Assembly: GCA_013154225.1 (NCBI GenBank) | Contig: JAADCW010000147.1 | Location: forward strand, 1-10,889 | Origin: Chloroflexota bacterium | GTDB taxonomy: Bacteria; Chloroflexota; Anaerolineae; Anaerolineales; DRMV01 | Reading direction: 5' to 3' | DNA length: 10,889 nucleotides | In this document: in pieces, positions 6,378 through 10,889 of the stretch | Layout of the letters: every line of letters begins with the position of its first letter | Numbering within the stretch: the first letter of the stretch is position 1 | Made by a program: the position numbers and the translations under genes | Notes under the pieces: model-generated | What the model was told of the DNA's origin: nothing | Database searches by the model: none | Seen by the model: the letters and a program-made list of their open reading frames with translations, nothing else

Positions 6378-7790
6378 TCATTCCTCCGAAGCAGCCCGCT
6401 CCACCGCCCTCAAAATCTTGTAGTAGCCGGTGCAGCGGCACAGGTTGCCAGACAGCGCCTGGCGAATGGTTTCGCGATCGGGATGGGGGTCTTCTTCCAG
6501 CAACTTGACAGTAGTCATCACGAAACCCGGGGTGCAATAACCGCACTGCACTGCACCTGCATCTACGAAAGCCTGTTGCACCGGGTGCAAAGCCTCATGC
6601 TGTGCCAACCCTTCCACGGTAACGATTTCACTGCCATACGCCCGCGGGGCAGGCACTAAACAACTGAGCACAGCCACGCCGTCGAGATAAATCTCACACG
6701 CGCCGCACTCGCCTTCTGCACAGCCCTCTTTGGGGCCCGTAAAGCCGGCTTCTTCCCTCAGCAGGCGGAGCAAACTCTTGCGGAACCCGCCTTGCAGGGC
6801 CATTTCCTGCCCGTTGACCCGCGCGCGGATGGGGGTGGCTTCGGTCAAAACCAGGGTTTCTTCCAAAGGTTTGGGCGAAGGATTGGCCTTGCCCCACAAC
6901 AGCGGCGGTTTCTCGGGGAAATCTTCCCGCTCGCGGCCTTCGGCCAACCGCTGAAGCCCGCGCTTGACCAGCACGGCCACCATACGACGACGGTAATCTG
7001 CAGAGGCGCGCAAATCGTCAATGGGGCGTGCGGCTTCCGAAGCCAACCGAGCGGCTTTTTCAATGACCTCGTCGTCCAGCCGCTTGCCTTTGAGCGCGGC
7101 TTCGGCTTCAGGCGCGCGGATGATGGTAGGCGCCACCGCGCCCAAAGTGATGCGGGCGTCTTCCACCACGTCGCCGTTGAACGTCAGCACCACTGCCGCG
7201 CTGACCACCGAAATCACCTGCGCCTGCCGCAAACCCATTTTGAGGAACACGCCCCGTTGATTCGGGCGCATGGCAGGGAAGGCAATGTCGGTCAGCATTT
7301 CATCGGGGGCCATCACCGTGCGCCGCACGCCGGTATAAAACTCGGCCAGGGGCACCACCCGCTCGCCGCGGGTCGAACGCAGGGTCACCTGCGCGCCCAG
7401 GGCCATCAGCGGCACAATGGTGTCATTGGCCGGGGAAGCCGTCACCAGGTTGCCCGCGATGGTGCCGCGGTTGCGGATTTGCGGCGAGCCCACCCCCCAA
7501 CTGGCCTGCGCCAGCGGGAAGCCATACCGCCGCAACACGGGCGACACCACGGCCTGGTTGTGGGTGACCAAGGGGCCAACGTGCACCCAGCCATCCGCAT
7601 CCAGGGTAACCTGGTCTAAACCCGCGATGCGGGTCACGTCAACCAGCACTTCCACCCCACGGCGGACTCGGCGCTGAAGTTCCAACATCAAATCCGTGGC
7701 CCCGGCCACCACGCGGGCCTTTTCCCCATACTGCGACAAGGCCTCAAGGGCATCTTCCAAATTGGCTGCAAGAATATATTTTTGCCACAT
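6378..7790 (-). CDS. Fused FAD-binding and [2Fe-2S] subunit of a molybdenum hydroxylase
   Basis: This 470-residue protein carries electrons from the molybdenum subunit to an acceptor. The N-terminal half is the FAD-binding medium subunit: VAGATDL at 28-34 and IRNRGTIAGNLVTASPAND at 105-123 bind FAD, and a CODH-flavoprotein C-terminal domain follows to about 288. A linker of about 30 residues (290-320) leads to the small Fe-S subunit: C357, C362, C365 and C377 (C-x4-C-x2-C-x11-C, plant ferredoxin type), then C416, C419, C451 and C453 (AVQCGYC and LCRCTGY), the helical cluster near Moco. All eight ligands are present. The order FAD then Fe-S is the reverse of eukaryotic and XdhA-type proteins, in which Fe-S comes first. 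The start at 7790 is preferred to an in-frame ATG 48 bases upstream because GAGG lies 7 nt before it and MWQKYILAANLEDAL matches the family N terminus. Its partner is probably the subunit at 1690-3933, or that at 9565, or both. Confidence 0.93.
   Translation of the reverse strand: MWQKYILAANLEDALEALSQYGEKARVVAGATDLMLELQRRVRRGVEVLVDVTRIAGLDQVTLDADGWVHVGPLVTHNQAVVSPVLRRYGFPLAQASWGVGSPQIRNRGTIAGNLVTASPANDTIVPLMALGAQVTLRSTRGERVVPLAEFYTGVRRTVMAPDEMLTDIAFPAMRPNQRGVFLKMGLRQAQVISVVSAAVVLTFNGDVVEDARITLGAVAPTIIRAPEAEAALKGKRLDDEVIEKAARLASEAARPIDDLRASADYRRRMVAVLVKRGLQRLAEGREREDFPEKPPLLWGKANPSPKPLEETLVLTEATPIRARVNGQEMALQGGFRKSLLRLLREEAGFTGPKEGCAEGECGACEIYLDGVAVLSCLVPAPRAYGSEIVTVEGLAQHEALHPVQQAFVDAGAVQCGYCTPGFVMTTVKLLEEDPHPDRETIRQALSGNLCRCTGYYKILRAVERAASEE
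6383..6387 (-). promoter_or_regulatory. GGAGG ribosome binding site inside the end of the fusion gene
   Basis: The minus strand reads GGAGG, six bases (AATGAC), then ATG at 6376. It lies within the last codons of the upstream gene, so translation of the two genes is likely coupled. Confidence 0.7.
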
Positions 7791-7797
7791 AAGCAAA

Positions 7798-7801
7798 CCT
7801 C
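7798..7801 (-). promoter_or_regulatory. GAGG ribosome binding site of the FAD/Fe-S fusion gene
   Basis: The minus strand reads GAGG, seven bases, then ATG at 7790. It supports the shorter start; the longer frame begins with a Cys-rich stretch (MLFVDATCQCYF) unlike the family. Confidence 0.55.
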
Positions 7802-7847
7802 GAAAATAACACTGGCAAGTTGCGTCAACGAACAGCACGCCCGGGGG

Positions 7848-9188
7848 CTATTCCAACAAGCCCAACACCACGGGCAACAACTGTTTTTTGCGCGAAACCA
7901 CCCCTTCGGCCATGCGCGTGCCGTCGGGGAGGCGCGGATAAGGCAAATCGTTGAGCACTTCCGGTGGGTTAGAGAGCACCAAACGGCTGGAACCCCGCAC
8001 CACATCGGTCACCATCAAAATGGCGAAATCCAGCCCACGGTGCTCGCGTAGTTCATCCAGGGCTTTCTGGATGGCTTCCAAATATTCGTCCAACTGCACC
8101 AAACTGGTGACCTCGGCTTGGGCAATGGCAAAGTGGAACCCGCCAGCCTCGTACAACTTCAAATCGGTGGAAACCACCTCGTCAGGATCTCGGCTGGCAA
8201 GGCCAGCGCCAGCGGCCAACAGGGCTTCGCCAAAACTTTGGATGCTTTCCCCTTCCAAGGGGCTGCCAATGATGAAAGCCCAGCGGGCCAACCGCTCCGC
8301 GGCCTGCTGGTCGCGTTCGGTGGTGGTGGGTGAGGTCAAAATCAACGTATCGGAAAGCAAACCTGCCAAAAGCAAACCTGCGATTTCCGGCGGTGCGCTC
8401 AACCCCGCCTCGGCAATGCGTTCGGAAACCAGGGTACTGGTGCTTCCCACCACATCCACGGTAAAGCGGATGGGGGCGCGGGTGTGCGGGTTCCCCAGGC
8501 GGTGATGGTCGAGCACTTCCAGCAGTTCGGCCTCTTCCAGCGCGCCAATGGCCTGGGAAGGCTCGTTGTGATCTACCAACACCACTTGCAAACGCGGGGG
8601 GTTGAGCAAATCGCGCTGACGACAAACGCCGTGATAGCGTCCCTGATCGTCCACCACCAGGAAGAAGTTGTGTTCTTCGCGCAAAATGCGATTGAGGGCA
8701 TCCCGAATATGGGTATCTGCCCGAAAACGGGGCACGCTGGTATCGCATGCCTCGGCCGCGGGGCGGGCAAGGAAATCGCAAATGCGCTGATCTTCGCCCT
8801 TGGGCCGCGGCCCTACCAGGCGCCCCAGGAAGTCAAAAAGGCTCAGGCCAGTAATCAGGCCGTAGGGCGTGCCATCCTCATTGACCACCGGTGCGACGCC
8901 GCCGGTGCGGTTGGCAATCGCCCAAGCATCACGCAGGGGTTGAGACGGCGTGACCGTATCCATTCGCCGAGAAACCGCGACAAAACGCGGGGAAGCATCG
9001 GTCAGCAACCGGGGCGGCTTGATGCCCAGCCGATCCAACACCCATGTGGTCTGCTTGTTGAGGGAACCGGCGCGCGCGGGCACAGCCTGGACGTCATCCC
9101 GCTCCCGCAGGAGCCAGGCATATCCCACAGCAGAAGCAATGGAATCGGTATCGGGATTGACGTGCCCCACAACATAGATGGTTGGCAT
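7848..9188 (-). CDS. ppaC: Family II (Mn-dependent) inorganic pyrophosphatase with CBS pair
   Basis: This 446-residue DHH-superfamily phosphoesterase hydrolyses pyrophosphate in the cytoplasm. The DHH domain begins with GHVNPDTDS (8-16; metal ligands H9, D13, D15) and is interrupted by two CBS domains at about 76-125 (ending LITGLSLFDFL) and 140-198 (ending GVCRQRDLLNP). It resumes with VLVDHNEP (203-210, D206), LDHHRLG (226-232) and SD at 279-280. The C-terminal DHHA2 domain ends with SRKKQ at 432-436, the substrate-binding motif of family II. CBS-containing family II enzymes are known to be inhibited by AMP or ADP and activated by ATP or diadenosine polyphosphates; a DRTGG domain, found in longer versions between the CBS domains, is absent. 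GGAG lies 8 nt before the ATG. It ends 57 bp before the FAD/Fe-S fusion gene with no hairpin between, so co-transcription is possible. Whether it belongs functionally to the hydroxylase genes is open. Confidence 0.92.
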   Translation of the reverse strand: MPTIYVVGHVNPDTDSIASAVGYAWLLRERDDVQAVPARAGSLNKQTTWVLDRLGIKPPRLLTDASPRFVAVSRRMDTVTPSQPLRDAWAIANRTGGVAPVVNEDGTPYGLITGLSLFDFLGRLVGPRPKGEDQRICDFLARPAAEACDTSVPRFRADTHIRDALNRILREEHNFFLVVDDQGRYHGVCRQRDLLNPPRLQVVLVDHNEPSQAIGALEEAELLEVLDHHRLGNPHTRAPIRFTVDVVGSTSTLVSERIAEAGLSAPPEIAGLLLAGLLSDTLILTSPTTTERDQQAAERLARWAFIIGSPLEGESIQSFGEALLAAGAGLASRDPDEVVSTDLKLYEAGGFHFAIAQAEVTSLVQLDEYLEAIQKALDELREHRGLDFAILMVTDVVRGSSRLVLSNPPEVLNDLPYPRLPDGTRMAEGVVSRKKQLLPVVLGLLE

Positions 9189-9335
9189 GGTTCACACTCC
9201 GAGCAAACGCGCGCCGCCGCAAACGAAGGCCTAAGGGCATGGTCAAACGAACACTTGCCGAGCAAGACGCTCAAACGGGCGCTCTCCCTTCTCCCTGCGC
9301 GGCTGTCCTCCGCTTCTGCTTCGGTCAACCTTCGC

Positions 9336-9375
9336 TTCCCCCTTCCCTCCCTTGAGCAAGGGAAGGAAGGGGGAA
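9336..9375. repeat. Large inverted repeat, 18-bp arms with one mismatch, 4-nt loop
   Basis: Arms at 9336-9353 and 9358-9375 are pyrimidine-rich and purine-rich respectively and pair at 17 of 18 positions around a GAGC loop. No T-run follows on either strand, so it is not a standard intrinsic terminator. It may be a mobile miniature repeat or an mRNA structure in the leader of the pyrophosphatase gene. The arms also form a homopurine-homopyrimidine tract. Confidence 0.85.
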
Positions 9376-9433
9376 CGTCACATGCCGAGCAAAGGCCTAC
9401 ATGGCGAAGCCCGAAGTCGAAAGCCCTGAGCGG

Positions 9434-9451
9434 CAGCGCCGTCAGGCGCTG
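9434..9451. repeat. Short perfect hairpin in a dispersed-repeat-like segment
   Basis: CAGCGCC (9434-9440), loop GTCA, GGCGCTG (9445-9451): a perfect 7-bp stem. It sits in the middle of the CCTGAGCG/GAAGCCGAAGGGC-like stretch, which suggests it is part of that repeat. Confidence 0.65.
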
Positions 9452-9526
9452 AAGCCGAAGGGCAACGGGGGCAGGGAGAGATTTTCAACGTCCCAACGGC
9501 AACGTGTCTTTGCCCATGCGAAGGCA

Positions 9527-9553
9527 CGGGGGCATGACAATGCCATGCCCCCG
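9527..9553 (-). terminator. GC-rich hairpin right after the partial molybdenum-subunit gene; terminator candidate
   Basis: CGGGGGCATG (9527-9536) and CATGCCCCCG (9544-9553) pair perfectly over 10 bp around a 7-nt loop. On the minus strand the hairpin begins 11 bases after the TAG at 9565-9567, where a terminator would lie. No T-run follows, so termination would be Rho-independent only in a loose sense; 3'-end stabilisation is equally possible. It argues that the gene at 9565 and the pyrophosphatase are in separate transcripts. Confidence 0.6.
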
Positions 9554-9564
9554 CATGCTTGTTG

Positions 9565-10889
9565 CTACGCTTCTTTGGCTTTTGCCGCCCGCCAAACCTT
9601 TTCAGGCGTGACCGGGCCGCTATCCACGTTCGCACCCAAGGCATTGTACACCGCGTTGGCTACCGCGGGAGCAACGCCATTGAGGGGATATTCGGAGACC
9701 GATTTCACACCAAAGGGATGGGTGGGCTCGAACGTCTCGACAAAGATGGTCTTCAAGCGCGGCATTTCAGGCGCCAGAGGCACGTGGTAGTCGCGGAAAC
9801 CGCGCACCAAGGGCTGGCCGTCTTCGGTGTAGGGCATTTCTTCGGTGGTACCGTAGCCCAAGCCCTGGTTGACGCCACCTTCCACCTGGCCGGAAGCGGT
9901 CAGCGGGTTGATGACCACGCCCGCATCGGCCACGGTGGTGAGGGCATCCACCCAGACCTGGCCGGTTTCGGTATCCACCGTGACCTCGGCCACCTGCACC
10001 GCAAAGGGCGGCGGGGAAGCCGGGGCCATGAAGGAGGCCGCGCCCATGATCTGTTCCTGGTTTTCGTGATGGATGCTGTTGAAGCCAATCTCGGCCATCG
10101 TCACCGAGCGGCCATCGGGCGCGGTGGCTTTGCGGTCGGCCAGGACGATGTCGTCGGGGGAAACCTCGGGGCCGTCGCCGCGGGCGTTGAGCATGGCTGC
10201 AGCGCGCTCGCGGATGCGTGCGGCCACCTGCTCAGCAGCCCGGGTTGCGGCCGCGCCGCTGACGTAGGTGGTACTCGATGCGTAAGCGCCCTTGTCAAAG
10301 GGGGTGAAGTCGGTGTCGCCAGACACCACGATGATGTCGTCCAGCGGCACACCCAAGATTTCCGCGGCCATCTGCGCCAGCACCGTATCGGAGCCGGTGC
10401 CCAGGTCGGCCGCGCCTACCATCATGTTGAACGAACCATCTTCGTTCATCTTGATGAACGCGCCGCCCATGTCCAGTTTGGCAATGGCCGTACCCTGCAT
10501 CAACATGGCCAGGCCAATGCCCCGCCGCAGGTGCGGCTTGCCGGGCACGTTCTGCCATTCGGGGTTGTTGTATTTCTCATCCCACTTGACAGCCTCTTTG
10601 GCCTTGGCCACGGCTTCAGCCAGCGCGTTGGTTTCGATGGTCTCAGGACTGGGCTCGCGGCCTTCGTTCCAAGCCAGGCTGAAGGGGTGATATTCGCCAG
10701 GGCGAATCGCGTTCTTGAGGCGGAACTCAATGGGGTCCATGCCCAGCGCATGGGCGATCTTTTCCATGTGGCGTTCCACCGCAAAGAAGCCCTGGGTGGC
10801 GCCGTAACCGCGGTAAGCGCCCGCGGGCACGGTGTTGGTGTAAACCACGTCCGCGTAGAAGCGGATGTTGGGGTTCTTGCGATATTCAC
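9565..10889 (-). CDS. XDH-family molybdopterin-binding subunit, 5' end outside window
   Basis: This is the C-terminal 440 residues or so of a second molybdenum hydroxylase large subunit; the frame stays open to the right edge, so the start and hammerhead domain are missing. The GTG at 10846 is an internal Val, not a start. The Moco motif GAYRGYGATQG (about 10788-10822) keeps the Arg of the GGAFRGFG block. VGAADLGTGSDT matches the V-GQG block, and the end of the protein has GVKSVSEYPLNGVAPAV, with the catalytic Glu at 9691-9693. Here the usual G-x-G-E is S-V-S-E, an unusual variant. The RGYGATQG form is commonest in XdhA/XdhD-type and anaerobe purine hydroxylases. The protein is clearly different from the subunit at 1690-3933, so it is not a recent duplicate. 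Its own Fe-S and FAD subunits may lie upstream outside the window, or it may share the fusion at 6378-7790. A hairpin follows its stop. Confidence 0.92.
   Translation of the reverse strand, partial: EYRKNPNIRFYADVVYTNTVPAGAYRGYGATQGFFAVERHMEKIAHALGMDPIEFRLKNAIRPGEYHPFSLAWNEGREPSPETIETNALAEAVAKAKEAVKWDEKYNNPEWQNVPGKPHLRRGIGLAMLMQGTAIAKLDMGGAFIKMNEDGSFNMMVGAADLGTGSDTVLAQMAAEILGVPLDDIIVVSGDTDFTPFDKGAYASSTTYVSGAAATRAAEQVAARIRERAAAMLNARGDGPEVSPDDIVLADRKATAPDGRSVTMAEIGFNSIHHENQEQIMGAASFMAPASPPPFAVQVAEVTVDTETGQVWVDALTTVADAGVVINPLTASGQVEGGVNQGLGYGTTEEMPYTEDGQPLVRGFRDYHVPLAPEMPRLKTIFVETFEPTHPFGVKSVSEYPLNGVAPAVANAVYNALGANVDSGPVTPEKVWRAAKAKEA

Larger units (their letters stand above)
9189..9564. other. 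376-bp gap with hairpins and direct repeats, no gene
   Basis: Nothing here looks coding on either strand; a plus-strand frame that crosses it is the antisense shadow of the pyrophosphatase. It contains three hairpins listed separately. It also has CCGAGCAA three times (9199-9206, 9258-9265, 9385-9392), and the modules AAGGCCTA and CATGG follow the first (9226-9233, 9238-9242) and third copies (9392-9399, 9400-9404) in the same order. The stretch 9405-9462 (GAAGCCCGAAGTCGAAAGCC and onward) resembles the CCTGAGCG-GTCGAAGGG type of dispersed intergenic repeat that I know from many bacterial genomes. I find no confident -35/-10 pair for the pyrophosphatase gene, though its promoter would be expected here. 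Confidence 0.6.

Noticed and set aside
6792..7619. Plus-strand open frame of 275 codons
   Set aside because: It is antisense to the FAD/Fe-S fusion gene, and the translation is His/Gly/Arg-rich with no recognisable motif.
7791..7838. Upstream start for the FAD/Fe-S fusion gene at 7838
   Set aside because: It would add 16 residues (MLFVDATCQCYF and onward) unlike the family N terminus and sits almost on the pyrophosphatase stop; the start at 7790 has GAGG at the right distance.
8484..9452. Plus-strand open frame of 322 codons that reaches into the gap
   Set aside because: Most of it is antisense to the pyrophosphatase. The part over the gap reads through the inverted repeat and has no domain, so I do not call a gene in the gap.
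9189..9564. Riboswitch or CRISPR array in the large gap
   Set aside because: The repeats are few, short and irregularly spaced, which excludes a CRISPR array, and I cannot match the hairpins to any riboswitch consensus.
9565..10848. GTG at 10848 as the start of the second molybdenum subunit
   Set aside because: The frame stays open to the window edge and the preceding residues (EYRKNPNIRFYADV) read as normal family sequence just before the GAYRGYG block, so the gene is simply truncated by the window.

Overview
The window reads as part of a moderately GC-rich bacterial chromosome. Every gene I can support lies on the minus strand, so transcription runs from right to left. Genes are packed tightly and most have recognisable GGAGG-type ribosome binding sites. 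The mix of a CBS-containing family II pyrophosphatase, molybdenum hydroxylase genes with an FAD/[2Fe-2S] fusion, and gaps filled with short AATT-rich and hairpin-forming sequence would fit a Chloroflexota (Anaerolineae-like) genome. This placement is an inference from style; no marker gene in the window settles it.

Layout in the direction of transcription (right to left). (1) 10889-9565: C-terminal part of a xanthine dehydrogenase (XDH)-family molybdopterin-binding subunit, cut by the window edge. (2) 9564-9189: a 376-bp non-coding gap with three hairpins and short direct repeats. (3) 9188-7848: a manganese-type family II inorganic pyrophosphatase with an inserted CBS pair. (4) 7790-6378: a fused subunit, FAD domain first and two [2Fe-2S] clusters second. 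(5) 6376-5738: a four-helix membrane protein of unknown function. (6) 5738-4047: an unrecognised 563-residue protein whose C-terminal half carries three motifs resembling the nucleoside phosphorylase / AMP nucleosidase fold. (7) 4046-3934: a short gap with a stem-loop. (8) 3933-1690: a second, complete XDH-family molybdopterin-binding subunit that keeps the Glu, Arg and catalytic Glu typical of purine-oxidising members. (9) 1690-848: an alpha/beta hydrolase. (10) 847-669: a gap with AATTGCG repeats. (11) 668-9: an AT-rich nucleotidyltransferase-fold gene that looks like a separate, probably acquired, unit.

Genes 4, 5 and 6 are linked by a 1-nt gap and a 1-nt overlap, and genes 8 and 9 by a 1-nt TAATG overlap, so both blocks look translationally coupled. 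The fusion protein (4) and the molybdenum subunit (8) together supply all cofactor domains of a molybdenum hydroxylase: Moco, two [2Fe-2S] clusters and FAD. The nucleosidase-like protein and the membrane protein sit between them. My working hypothesis is a purine-related operon: a nucleosidase-like enzyme releases or senses a base, a two-subunit hydroxylase oxidises it, and an adenine-nucleotide-responsive pyrophosphatase sits just upstream. The cofactor domains are read directly from sequence; the substrate and the joint pathway are inference.
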